Positions 24,647 to 32,714 of a DNA stretch of 64,000 nucleotides are shown one piece after another. The stretch is from CAYJAD01 sp964370675 (GTDB taxonomy: Bacteria > Desulfobacterota > Desulfovibrionia > Desulfovibrionales > Desulfovibrionaceae), in assembly GCA_964370675.1 (NCBI GenBank), contig CAYJKC010000003.1, positions 1 to 64,000 on the forward strand. The letters are read 5' to 3'. The notes under the pieces are model-generated. The model saw nothing but the letters and a program-made list of their open reading frames with translations, was not told the origin of the DNA and made no database searches. Each line of letters opens with the position of its first letter. The stretch's first letter is position 1. The position numbers were made by a program, and so were the translations under genes.

Positions 24647-25315
24647 ATGGAAATTAAAGATATTTTTCATGCCTTAGATAAAATTGGCTCCATGACATTT
24701 TCCACCATCAATGGAGATTATCCTGAAAGTCGCATAGCGCATTTTTTCACTTATGATGATGATGGTTTATACTTTTTGACTATGACCACTAAACCATTTT
24801 ATAAACAATTAAAAGAAACTAAAAAATTAAGCGCTTGCGGCTTACATGCCAATTCAAAAATAGAATGGGTTGAAGAAGGCGTATGCTATAGTGCACCGGG
24901 TTATTTTATTAGAGTATGCGGGGATGTTCGCGAATTTAGCATTGAAGAAGCAAAAGCAAAAAATGACTCAAGATTTACCTATTTAATTGAAGATAATGTT
25001 AAATATCCACAAATTACAGGATTTTGTTTATACAATTTTCATGGCGAAATTTATGATTACGACTTTGATAAAGAACATCGCGACCATAAACTTGAAAGAG
25101 TACGTTTTACCTTTGGAAATATGAATCATGTTAAGGCAGGTTTAAGCATAGACCCCAGTAGCTGTATTGGCTGTGGAGAATGTGCAAATGTCTGTACTTT
25201 TAGCGCCATTACTCAAAAAGATGATGCTTATGTCATTGATGGGCAGCGTTGTGATGAGTGTGGTAATTGTTTTACAGTTTGCCCTTCCAAGTCTATTCTA
25301 TCTAAAGGGTTATAA
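24647..25315 (+). CDS. Flavin-binding pyridoxamine-oxidase-like domain fused to 2x[4Fe-4S] ferredoxin
   Basis: A 222-residue fusion. The start at 24647 is preferred because AAGAGGAA lies seven bases upstream; an earlier ATG at 24614 has no site. Residues 1-150 form a pyridoxamine 5'-phosphate oxidase-like split barrel that usually binds FMN (MTFSTINGDYPESRIAHFF). Residues 165-222 are a ferredoxin with two clusters: C173/C176/C179/C183 (CIGCGECANVC) and C202/C205/C208/C212 (CDECGNCFTVCP). Such fusions are found in anaerobes and probably move electrons between ferredoxin-type clusters and flavin; the substrate is unknown. An HxlR-type regulator follows on the same strand. Confidence 0.82.
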   Translation: MEIKDIFHALDKIGSMTFSTINGDYPESRIAHFFTYDDDGLYFLTMTTKPFYKQLKETKKLSACGLHANSKIEWVEEGVCYSAPGYFIRVCGDVREFSIEEAKAKNDSRFTYLIEDNVKYPQITGFCLYNFHGEIYDYDFDKEHRDHKLERVRFTFGNMNHVKAGLSIDPSSCIGCGECANVCTFSAITQKDDAYVIDGQRCDECGNCFTVCPSKSILSKGL

Positions 25316-25436
25316 TTTAATTTCGCCATAAACCTTAGATCAAAAAAAGCCTTTTCGTATATTCATGCTTAACAACATGCAGTGATTTACGATTTAAAAT
25401 ATAAAAATTTTGCGCAGAAAAACTTAAGGATAATTA

Positions 25437-25799
25437 ATGAAAATTAGAAATAATTTCACCTGCCCCTTAGAGCTTACTCATGATATGATAAAGGGCAAAT
25501 GGAAGCCCATTATTATTTGGCGATTACGCGAAGGCAAGTGCTCTTTATCTCAACTTGAAAAAATGATTAATGGCATTACCCAAAAAATGCTTTTACAGCA
25601 TTTAAAAGAGCTTATGGATTATGGTTTTGTAGAAAAAAAACAATTTGCGGGATACCCCCTTAAAGTGGAATATTTTTTAACTCCTGACCGAGGTATTAAA
25701 ATTCTTGAAGCATTAATAATTATGCAAAAACTTGGTGTTGATTATATGCACCAAAATGGCATGACAGAACAACTTTGCAAGCAATATATAACTACATAG
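25437..25799 (+). CDS. HxlR-family winged-helix transcriptional regulator
   Basis: A 120-residue regulator with the standard HxlR layout: an N-terminal cysteine C9 in CPLELTHDMIKGKWKPIIIW, then LSQLEKMINGITQKMLLQHLKEL as recognition region, and YFLTPDRG near the end of the wing. The N-terminal cysteine is often redox- or aldehyde-sensitive in this family (HypR, YodB, HxlR). It lies 121 bases after the flavin/ferredoxin gene and 95 before a PEBP-like gene, so it may control either or both. Confidence 0.9.
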   Translation: MKIRNNFTCPLELTHDMIKGKWKPIIIWRLREGKCSLSQLEKMINGITQKMLLQHLKELMDYGFVEKKQFAGYPLKVEYFLTPDRGIKILEALIIMQKLGVDYMHQNGMTEQLCKQYITT

Positions 25800-25893
25800 T
25801 AAAAAAATTTATGCCCACAAAAAAGTGGGTAATTTACAACTATTTTATTTTCATATTAGGCTATTTCTTAATTCATCAGAGAGGAGGTTCGAA

Positions 25894-26493
25894 ATGAATT
25901 TTAAAAAGATAGCCTTAGTTTTATGCATGGTGCTCTGCCTAACAGCAATATTTTTTGATTACAAAACCTTAAACGCAAAGGAAAATAATATGATAGTAAC
26001 AAGTTCAGGAATAGTTAATGGCGTTATTGAAGATAAATATGGTAAACATGGCACACAATTTAACTCGCATGGCATGCCCACTTATTCGCTACCCATAAAA
26101 ATAGAAAATGCCCCCACGGAGGCTAAGTCATTTGTAATAGTTTTAGAAGATAAGGATGCATTCCCCGTAAGCGGTGGATTTTCTTGGATTCACTGGACAG
26201 CAGCAAATATTACAAAAACAGAACTTAAAGAAAACGAAAGCCAAAGTGCTAAAGATTTTGTGCAAGGACTAAATAGCTGGATGAGTATGCAAGGCGGTAA
26301 TCAAAGTAAGGAATTATCCTCATGCTATGGTGGCATGGCCCCGCCCGATGCCCCGCATATTTATGAAATTCATGTATATGCCTTAGATACACTATTAGAC
26401 CTTGAAAATGGTTTTTTATACAACGATCTTTATAAAAAAATGGACGGTCATGTTTTAGCAAGTTATACTCTAAAAGGTTCATATAGAAATTAG
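25894..26493 (+). CDS. Exported YbhB/YbcL-type (PEBP, Raf-kinase-inhibitor-like) protein
   Basis: A 199-residue protein starting at 25894, four bases after a strong GAGGAGG. An N-terminal hydrophobic segment (about 6-21) indicates export. The PEBP fold shows as SFVIVLEDKDAFPVSGGFSWIHW, GGMAPPDAPHIYEIHVYAL and a final LKGSY. Members bind phosphorylated small ligands or have no known ligand in bacteria. An upstream in-frame extension to 25825 lacks an equally good start. Function is unknown; a link to the adjacent HxlR regulator is inference. Confidence 0.85.
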   Translation: MNFKKIALVLCMVLCLTAIFFDYKTLNAKENNMIVTSSGIVNGVIEDKYGKHGTQFNSHGMPTYSLPIKIENAPTEAKSFVIVLEDKDAFPVSGGFSWIHWTAANITKTELKENESQSAKDFVQGLNSWMSMQGGNQSKELSSCYGGMAPPDAPHIYEIHVYALDTLLDLENGFLYNDLYKKMDGHVLASYTLKGSYRN

Positions 26494-26502
26494 TTTAAAT
26501 GT

Positions 26503-26544
26503 AAGTTCAATGATTTACATTGAAATATGTGAGTCATTGAACTT
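26503..26544. terminator. Hairpin after the PEBP-like gene
   Basis: Arms AAGTTCAATGA and TCATTGAACTT with a 20-base loop, ten bases after the stop codon. No T-run follows, so the terminator role is only likely. Confidence 0.4.
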
Positions 26545-26777
26545 ATAAACTCTATATATTAAACATTAAAATTTGTTAGACTTCACTGATTTGTTCTGAC
26601 CAACATATAAATTTATTCTAAAATGACTTTATATATTTTTACATTTTACTTTTCACCAATGTCTTTAAACTAACGAAAGATTAACAATATAACTACAATA
26701 TAATTGCAAAGAGTAGGCTACCCATGTAGCATAGCAAAATGGTCATTCCATGTGTACCAAATACTGCACTGAATATT

Positions 26778-26829
26778 AAAAAACTTTACCTATTGCTTTG
26801 CATATACAAAAAATTTCAAATCGGAATCA
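26778..26829 (-). repeat. Dispersed TGATTCCG repeat, copy a
   Basis: On the minus strand it reads TGATTCCGATTTGAAATTTT and continues TATGCAAAGCAATAGGTAAA before a T-run. It matches copies at 41621-41694, 41954-42006 and 49018-49080 and the shorter one at 32619-32650. Confidence 0.7.
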
Positions 26830-27093
26830 TCTGGGTCTGACTTTACATTAATTTAATTTGCAAAGATGAGTTGAAATCAAATGGCTATAAAATGTGGATC
26901 GCCGCAAAAAAACGCCGGCTTTTTCATGGTTGATGCAACTCTCGAAGCGTTTTTTCTAGCACAGACTCTGGATAGATTGAAGGGCATTGAAGGAAGGTAG
27001 TTTCAAGAATTACGCTTAAAAATAAAGTTAGTAGCGACATAACGTGGCAACTACACAATTGCTAATATTTAAGAAATATTATATACTTTTTTT

Positions 27094-28407
27094 ATGAATT
27101 TTCATCTTGTAAGCCTTTTCCCTGAGTTTTTTGACTCACCCTTACAAATGTCGCTTATGGCTAAGGCGCGTTTGAATGGTCTTGTGAATATTAGTACTTA
27201 TAATCCTAGAGATCATGGTTTTGGTGTGCATCGTGCTGTGGATGATCGTCCATATGGTGGCGGACCGGGCATGGTTTTTATGCTTGAGCCTTTAATAAAG
27301 ACCTTGCGCTCCATACCCAAAACTGGACGTATTTTAGTTTTTTCACCCACGGGTAAGGTATTTAATCAAGCCATGGCCAAGGAACTTGCTTGCGAAGAAA
27401 ATATAACTCTAGTTTGCGGGCGTTATGAAGGCATTGATGCACGCATAGCAAATATTTTACCCATTGAATATATAAGTATGGGTGATATGGTCTTAAATGG
27501 CGGTGAAGTGCCAGCCCTTGGGGTGATGGAGGCAGTGGCACGCCTTATACCAGGTTTTATGGGTAAAGAAGCCTCTGGCACTGAAGAAAGCTTTGCACAA
27601 GGGCTTTTGGAGTACCCTCACTACACCAGACCAGAAAGTTTTGAAGGGCATAATGTACCAGAAGTGTTGCGCAGTGGGGACCATGCGCAAATTGCCACTT
27701 GGCGAAAACAACAATCACTTGCTCTAACCTTGCAACAAAGACCAGATATTTTAGCTGAAGCTGAGCTTAGCCAACAAGATGCTGACTTTTTAAATACACA
27801 AGTGCGCACAAGGCTTGGGCGAAATCTTTATGTTGCTCTAGTTCATCATCCTGTAATTATTGAAGGACAACACTCCGGCACATCATCGCTTACCAATCTT
27901 GATGTGCATGATATAGCTCGCAGTGCAAGAAGTTATGGGCTTGCTGGTTTTTATGTGGTTAACCCCCTTAAAGATCAACAAGACATTTTACACGGCATTT
28001 TGCAGCACTGGTTACATGGTAACGCCCAAAAAAATCATGGTGCTAGAGCGCAGGCTTTAAGCCTTGTAAAGCCAGTATCGCTTATAGAAGATGCCATAGC
28101 CCATGTGCAAAATTTAACTGGCTCAAAACCTTTAATATGGGGTAGCTCTGCTCAATGGGGTGAAGACATAAGGAGCAAGAGCAAAGGGTCTATGCCACCA
28201 TATATATCGTTTAACAAAGCGTGTAATTACTTAAATAATCACTCAGCATTGATTTTACTTGGTACAGGGCATGGGCTTGCACCAGAAGTATTGCATGTAT
28301 GTGATGCCTTGCTTAGACCCATACGCTTTTTGGGTGATTATAATCACCTTTCTGTGCGTGCTGCAGCCGCCATTATGTTTGATAGAATTTTACAAGATGT
28401 CTTTTAA
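27094..28407 (+). CDS. trmD: tRNA (guanine-N1)-methyltransferase TrmD fused to a second SPOUT-like methyltransferase domain
   Basis: A 437-residue protein. Residues 1 to about 235 are TrmD, methylating G37 of tRNAs: DDRPYGGGPGMVFMLEPL, LVCGRYEGIDARI and the knot segment ISMGDMVLNGGEVPALGVME are all conserved. From about residue 243 (NLYVALVHHPVIIEG) a second domain of about 190 residues follows, with LDVHDIARSARSYGLAGFYV and ALILLGTGHGLAPEVL, resembling the SAM-dependent RNA methyltransferase family found alone or TrmD-fused in Desulfovibrio and relatives. The second domain's target is unknown. rplS follows after 150 bases. Confidence 0.92.
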   Translation: MNFHLVSLFPEFFDSPLQMSLMAKARLNGLVNISTYNPRDHGFGVHRAVDDRPYGGGPGMVFMLEPLIKTLRSIPKTGRILVFSPTGKVFNQAMAKELACEENITLVCGRYEGIDARIANILPIEYISMGDMVLNGGEVPALGVMEAVARLIPGFMGKEASGTEESFAQGLLEYPHYTRPESFEGHNVPEVLRSGDHAQIATWRKQQSLALTLQQRPDILAEAELSQQDADFLNTQVRTRLGRNLYVALVHHPVIIEGQHSGTSSLTNLDVHDIARSARSYGLAGFYVVNPLKDQQDILHGILQHWLHGNAQKNHGARAQALSLVKPVSLIEDAIAHVQNLTGSKPLIWGSSAQWGEDIRSKSKGSMPPYISFNKACNYLNNHSALILLGTGHGLAPEVLHVCDALLRPIRFLGDYNHLSVRAAAAIMFDRILQDVF

Positions 28408-28557
28408 GTCGAACCTTATACATAAAAATAAAAACTCTACAATAAAAATAGACGGATTAAAATTACATTTATCCCAAAAAATGTCTTGCGCTTTGGTGAT
28501 GTTTACGATAATAACACCAGACCCAACAGGGTTTTTATGCGATAAAAGGAGTTTGCA

Positions 28558-28905
28558 ATGAATATACTTAAAAAAATTGAACTTGAAAACATGCGCATGG
28601 ATTTGCCAAAGTTTCGTTCTGGCGATACCGTAAAGGTGCATTTGCGCATTGTTGAAGGCGAAAAAGAGCGCGTTCAGATGTTTCAGGGCAATGTAATCCG
28701 CATTCAACGCGGCACTACCGGAGCTACTTTTACTGTGCGTAAAATCTCTGATGGTGTTGGTGTTGAGCGTATTTTCCCTTTACATTCACCATTCATTGAG
28801 CGTGTAGAAGTGGTTGGGCTTGGTCGTGTGCGCCGTAGTCGTCTTTACTACTTGCGCGAACTTAAAGGTAAGGCTGCTCGTATTAAACCACGCAATCGCT
28901 ATTAG
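28558..28905 (+). CDS. rplS: 50S ribosomal protein L19
   Basis: A 115-residue L19 of normal length: FRSGDTVKVHLRIVEGEKER, VQMFQGNVIRIQRG, then FPLHSPFIERVEVVGLGRVR and the basic end RELKGKAARIKPRNRY. It sits at the 30S-50S interface. An AAAAGGAG site precedes the ATG. It follows trmD, its usual neighbour, and is followed by a strong terminator. Confidence 0.97.
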   Translation: MNILKKIELENMRMDLPKFRSGDTVKVHLRIVEGEKERVQMFQGNVIRIQRGTTGATFTVRKISDGVGVERIFPLHSPFIERVEVVGLGRVRRSRLYYLRELKGKAARIKPRNRY

Positions 28906-28927
28906 AATTTTACCTAGGTGTAAGCCT

Positions 28928-28967
28928 AAAAAAACGGACTTTGAATAAAATCAAAGTCCGTTTTTTT
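28928..28967. terminator. Bidirectional terminator after rplS (left copy)
   Basis: A 17-bp perfect stem (A7 then CGGACTTTGA, loop ATAAAA) that ends in T7. It serves rplS and can also stop leftward transcripts. Its stem core is repeated at 29199-29234 with the loop inverted. Confidence 0.9.
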
Positions 28968-29198
28968 GATAGTGATGTCATAGTCAGCACTATGCGAAAA
29001 TCAGGAATAGGCGCAATTCACTTGCGCCGTAAAATGACTGATTTTACCTGCCAAAAGGTGCCACTTAGTGGCATAGCCGTTAGGCGAATGAAATGAACCT
29101 AACGGATACAGAGAGCAAAGCGTGCATTACTGCCAAGGCAGTCTAAAAGAGCTGCCTTAGACGGCACAAACGCCCGAAAGGTAATTTGTCATAAATAT
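28968..29198 (-). repeat. Modular palindromic repeat element, copy 2 (with extra middle module)
   Basis: A 231-base element between two related terminator hairpins. On the minus strand it runs from end A (ATGACAAATTACC), through GCGTTTGTGCCGTCTAAGGC and CTGCCTTGGCAGTAATGCAC, an inserted middle module (29058-29123 on this map, containing a GTGCCACTTAGTGGCA palindrome and a GTTAGG...CCTAAC hairpin), a TTTTACGGCGCAA module, to a B palindrome at 28971-28996. It matches copy 1 at 19971-20121 except for the middle module, which instead recurs at 41804-41938. Confidence 0.82.
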
Positions 29199-29234
29199 AA
29201 ACACGGACTTTGATTTTATTCAAAGTCCGTGTTT
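29199..29234 (-). terminator. Terminator after fabI (right copy)
   Basis: A 15-bp stem AAACACGGACTTTGA / TCAAAGTCCGTGTTT with loop TTTTAT, the reverse complement of the loop in the left copy. It lies 31 bases past the fabI stop and is followed on the minus strand by a T-rich run. Confidence 0.85.
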
Positions 29235-29265
29235 TTGCATTAAAATATAATCAATTACAGCGAAA

Positions 29266-30030
29266 TTATATACCCACTACATTATAACCACTATCCACAT
29301 ATATCACTTGACCGGTAACAGCAGAAGAAAGGTCAGAAGCTAAATATACAGCAGTATTACCCACGTCAGTTGTGGTGACATTACAGTGCAAAGGAGACTT
29401 TTCATCAATAACAGCAAATATGTGTTTTAGGCTTGATACAGCTGAAGCAGCTAAAGTCTTAATAGGACCAGCACTAATGGCATTAATGCGAATTTTTTTC
29501 TCCCCAAGGTCTACAGCTAAATAGCGCGTAGATGCCTCAAGGGCCGCCTTAGCAACACCCATAACATTATAGCCTGGAATAACTCTTTGTGAGCCATAAT
29601 AAGTCATGGTTAATACCGAACTACCCTCTGGCATAAGTGGTTCAAAAGCACGACATACTACAGGCAATGAATATACAGAAACATCCATGGCAAGCTTAAA
29701 GCCATCACGTGTTGTATCAACATAGCGCCCTTGTAAATCTTCACGATTAGCAAAAGCTATGGAGTGCACAAGTATATCTACTTGCCCCCAATTTTTTTGC
29801 ACTAAGTCAACAGCAGACTGAATTTGACTATCATCGCATACATCTAGGGGAAAGGTAAATTCTCCGCCTAATTCCTCACAGATGGGGTCAACACGCTTTT
29901 TAATGGCATCACCTACATAGTTAAAAGCAAGACTTGCACCTTGAGCCTTAAATGCCGCGGCTATGCCATAGGCTATGCTTTTATTATTGGCAACGCCTAG
30001 GATGAGGGCTTTTTTTCCTTTAAGTAGCAT
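29266..30030 (-). CDS. fabI: Enoyl-[acyl-carrier-protein] reductase (NADH)
   Basis: A 254-residue FabI. The start at 30030 is chosen because GAGGA lies a few bases upstream and the family begins with MLLKGKKALILG. The NAD-binding loop GVANNKSIAYG spans 12-22. Catalytic Tyr/Lys are Y154 and K161 (YNVMGVAK), with the preceding TYYGSQRV segment as in other FabI proteins. It performs the last reduction of each fatty-acid elongation cycle. It lies 26 bases after purC on the same strand. Confidence 0.95.
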   Translation of the reverse strand: MLLKGKKALILGVANNKSIAYGIAAAFKAQGASLAFNYVGDAIKKRVDPICEELGGEFTFPLDVCDDSQIQSAVDLVQKNWGQVDILVHSIAFANREDLQGRYVDTTRDGFKLAMDVSVYSLPVVCRAFEPLMPEGSSVLTMTYYGSQRVIPGYNVMGVAKAALEASTRYLAVDLGEKKIRINAISAGPIKTLAASAVSSLKHIFAVIDEKSPLHCNVTTTDVGNTAVYLASDLSSAVTGQVIYVDSGYNVVGI

Positions 30031-30055
30031 ATGGTTATTCCTCACAATATTAGTT

Positions 30056-30952
30056 TTATAATTTAATGGTTTTTCCGGTAAGGATGTTGTATGCCTCGGC
30101 ATATTTACTGCTGGTTACTTCAATAACTTCCTTTGGCAATGCAGGTGGTGGTGGTTCTTTGTTCCAAGGTTGCTTAGAAAGCCAATCACGCAAGTATTGT
30201 TTATCAAAGCTTGGTTGACTTTTTCCTGCTTCATATTGATCTGCAGGCCAAAAACGAGAAGAATCAGGAGTCATTACTTCATCAATGAGCACCAACTCAC
30301 CATCTACCATCCCAAATTCAAACTTGGTATCTGCCATAAGTATGCCCTTGCTGGCTGCATATTCGCGCCCAGATTCAAAAATACGCAAAGAAATATCCTC
30401 AACCTTTGCAGCAAGTTCATCACCTAGCAGCTTTGCAGCCTCAGCACGAGTAATATTTTCATCATGCTCGCCAATTTCTGCCTTGGTAGAGGGGGTAAAT
30501 AGAGCTGGTTCAAGCTTAGCAGACTCCACAAGCCCCTTAGGTAGTTCATGCCCACAAAGGCTGCCGGTTGCTTGATAATCTTTCCAACCAGAACCAGTAA
30601 TGCAACCACGCACAATGCACTCTACAGGCAAGGGCTTGGCTTTTTTCACAAGCACAGCACGACCTTCTAGTTCATCCTTCCAAGGTGCAAGGCTTGCTGG
30701 AAATTTATGCACATCGCTTTCTATAAGATGATTTGGAATAATATCTTTAAAGCGTTCCATCCAAAACAATGTAATTTGATTAAGAATTACTCCCTTATAT
30801 GGCACTGGTTCTTGCATAATTACATCAAAGGCAGACATACGATCTGTGGTGACAATAAGCAGTGTTTTGTCATCAATATCATACATATCGCGCACTTTCC
30901 CACGGGCAAGCAGAGGGAAGGCATCAATATTAGTTTGCATAACTACTTTCAT
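30056..30952 (-). CDS. purC: Phosphoribosylaminoimidazole-succinocarboxamide synthase
   Basis: A 298-residue SAICAR synthetase, the longer type found in many proteobacteria and yeast. Evidence: LLARGKVRDMYDIDDKTLLIVTTDRMSAFD at the N-terminus (in pieces GKVRDMYD and TDRMSAFDVI), VECIVRGCITGSGW, and LIDEVMTPDSSRFWPADQYE. It joins aspartate to CAIR in purine synthesis. AAGGAA precedes the ATG. It sits between hisD and fabI on the minus strand. Confidence 0.95.
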   Translation of the reverse strand: MKVVMQTNIDAFPLLARGKVRDMYDIDDKTLLIVTTDRMSAFDVIMQEPVPYKGVILNQITLFWMERFKDIIPNHLIESDVHKFPASLAPWKDELEGRAVLVKKAKPLPVECIVRGCITGSGWKDYQATGSLCGHELPKGLVESAKLEPALFTPSTKAEIGEHDENITRAEAAKLLGDELAAKVEDISLRIFESGREYAASKGILMADTKFEFGMVDGELVLIDEVMTPDSSRFWPADQYEAGKSQPSFDKQYLRDWLSKQPWNKEPPPPALPKEVIEVTSSKYAEAYNILTGKTIKL

Positions 30953-30974
30953 GAAAATTTCCTTATTTATTAAA

Positions 30975-32285
30975 TTAATGCATTTTTTTAACGCGGCACT
31001 CTACAGAACGCGCATGGGCTTCTAAACCTTCTAAACGCGCTAATCTTGCAATGGATGCAGCATTATTTTGCACAAAACTTGTGGAGGCTGCCACCACACT
31101 ACTCTTTTTACAAAAAGTTTGCACCGAAAGTGGCGATGAAAAACGCGCCGTGCCCATGGTAGGCAACACATGGTTTGGACCTGCAAAATAATCACCCACA
31201 GCTTCTGGAGAATGAGAACCCATAAAAATCGCACCGGCATGCTTGATAAATGGTAAAATACTCCAAGGATCGCGGATGCAAAGCTCCAAATGTTCTGGGG
31301 CCACTTTATTGGCAAGGGCTACAGCTGTGCGAATATTAGGAGTGTGCACAATGGCACCCCATTGCTCTAATGAACGCCTAGCAAACTTTGCTCGAGGCAG
31401 CTCATTGCATTGGCTTTCTAACTCACGCAACACAGCGTCACCAAGGGCTGGAGTATCAGTGATGCAAATGGCACTGGCAAGCTCGTCGTGTTCGGCTTGA
31501 GATAACATATCAGCCGCAACCCAAGCCGGATTTGCCGTGCTATCAGCAATGATTAAAATTTCGCTAGGTCCGGCTATCATATCAATGCCCACACGCCCCT
31601 GAACCATGCGTTTAGCTGTTGTTACATATATATTACCAGGACCTACCAATACATCTACAGGCTTAATATTATCTGTACCGTATGCCAAAGCAGCCACAGC
31701 CCAAGCACTACCCATTCGATAAATTTCGTCAATATCAAGTAAATGCGCTGCGGCTAAAATATATGGGCTAATACTACCATCCTTACGAGGTGGAGTAACA
31801 ACTGCAAGACTTGGCACTCCTGCCACTTGGGCAGGAATAGCATTCATAAGTAGGCTTGAAATAAGTGGTGTATCACCACCTTGCCCCCCAGGAACATACA
31901 AACCTGCACGGTCCACAGGGCTAACTTTTTGACCTAATATGGTGCCATTATCTTGAGTAATAAACCAAGATTTTTCCACTTGTGCTTCATGAAATGCACG
32001 AATGTTAGCAGCAGCTTCACCAATAATTGCGAGGTCATCTGTGCCAATAGAGGCTGCACCATGAGCAATTTCTGATAAATCAAGACGCAAAGGCTTATCA
32101 AGATCTGGGCAATCAAAATTCTTAGTGTATTCTAATAAAGCTTCATCACCACGGCTAAGCACGTTATTTATAATTTCTATAACGCTTTTATCCACAGATA
32201 CATCTGTTTCGGCTCGCCCTTGGATAATTTCAGCTAGTTTTGGCCAGTCTTTTTCTGAATTACACTGCAAAATGCGGCAAGGCAT
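30975..32285 (-). CDS. hisD: Histidinol dehydrogenase
   Basis: A 436-residue enzyme of normal HisD length that oxidises L-histidinol to histidine in two NAD-dependent steps with zinc. Conserved segments: AGLYVPGGQGGDTPLISSLL, VDVLVGPGNIYVTTAKRMVQ, DMIAGPSEILIIADS, and the catalytic VAPEHLELC near residue 330. The ATG at 32285 is preferred over a GTG one codon earlier, because GAGGAGA then has proper spacing. No other his gene is adjacent, so the histidine genes are scattered. Confidence 0.95.
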   Translation of the reverse strand: MPCRILQCNSEKDWPKLAEIIQGRAETDVSVDKSVIEIINNVLSRGDEALLEYTKNFDCPDLDKPLRLDLSEIAHGAASIGTDDLAIIGEAAANIRAFHEAQVEKSWFITQDNGTILGQKVSPVDRAGLYVPGGQGGDTPLISSLLMNAIPAQVAGVPSLAVVTPPRKDGSISPYILAAAHLLDIDEIYRMGSAWAVAALAYGTDNIKPVDVLVGPGNIYVTTAKRMVQGRVGIDMIAGPSEILIIADSTANPAWVAADMLSQAEHDELASAICITDTPALGDAVLRELESQCNELPRAKFARRSLEQWGAIVHTPNIRTAVALANKVAPEHLELCIRDPWSILPFIKHAGAIFMGSHSPEAVGDYFAGPNHVLPTMGTARFSSPLSVQTFCKKSSVVAASTSFVQNNAASIARLARLEGLEAHARSVECRVKKMH

Positions 32286-32618
32286 CACACTCTCCTCATG
32301 GTAAACTTTAATACAATATTGTATATGAGGCTTTAATAAAAGTCGAGTAATAAGACATGATAAAATCGTGCAAGAGCACAGTAATCTAATTTAAAATTTG
32401 TTTATTGTTTTCATTATTATTGTAAAATATAATTTTTTTAGCGCGGTCTTACGGCCATTCACTCAACTGGGTGTTTTCAACCATCCTTTATTTGAGGGTT
32501 TATATTGCAATTACGAGTTTTAATTCAAAGCGCAATTACTTATATCATCTTAATATATTGTATATACTACCTTCATAGTAATGATTCATACAATTAGATT
32601 GCCGTGCGTGCAAGAGCG

Positions 32619-32650
32619 TGATTCCGATTTGTAACTATAAGCAAGAAAAA
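32619..32650 (+). repeat. Dispersed TGATTCCG repeat, copy b (partial)
   Basis: Reads TGATTCCGATTTGTAACTAT then AAGCAAGAAAAA. It matches the first half of the copies at 41621 and 49018. Confidence 0.65.
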
Positions 32651-32679
32651 GGGAAGAAAGCCTTGCCCTCTCCCCTTTT
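32647..32679 (-). terminator. Rho-independent terminator of katA
   Basis: Stem AAAAGGGAAGA / TCTCCCCTTTT with one mismatch and an 11-base loop; on the minus strand it ends CCCTTTTTC. Located 36 bases after the katA stop. Confidence 0.75.
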
Positions 32680-32714
32680 AAAATTGTTATATCTGATTAT
32701 TATATTAATTAATA

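Larger units (their letters stand above)
26494..27093. other. 600-base gap before trmD with one hairpin, one dispersed repeat and a short reading frame
   Basis: It holds an 11-bp-arm hairpin at 26503-26544, a copy of the TGATTCCG repeat at 26778-26829, and a short open frame at 26881-27000 coding 39 residues. The rpsP and rimM genes that normally precede trmD are not here. Confidence 0.5.
32286..32714. other. 429-base gap upstream of hisD with repeat ends and palindromes
   Basis: It contains the palindrome ATACAATATTGTAT (32311-32324) just upstream of hisD, two copies of an 11-base motif CGTGCAAGAGC (about 32367 and 32607) each followed by a repeat-like GTAATC/TGATTCC sequence, and the katA terminator at 32647-32679. 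No gene was recognised. Confidence 0.5.

Noticed and set aside
29058..29123. Integron attC-like arms (GTTAGGC and CCTAAC)
   Set aside because: The arms form a simple hairpin with a 13-base loop in the wrong arrangement, and there is no integrase or cassette gene.
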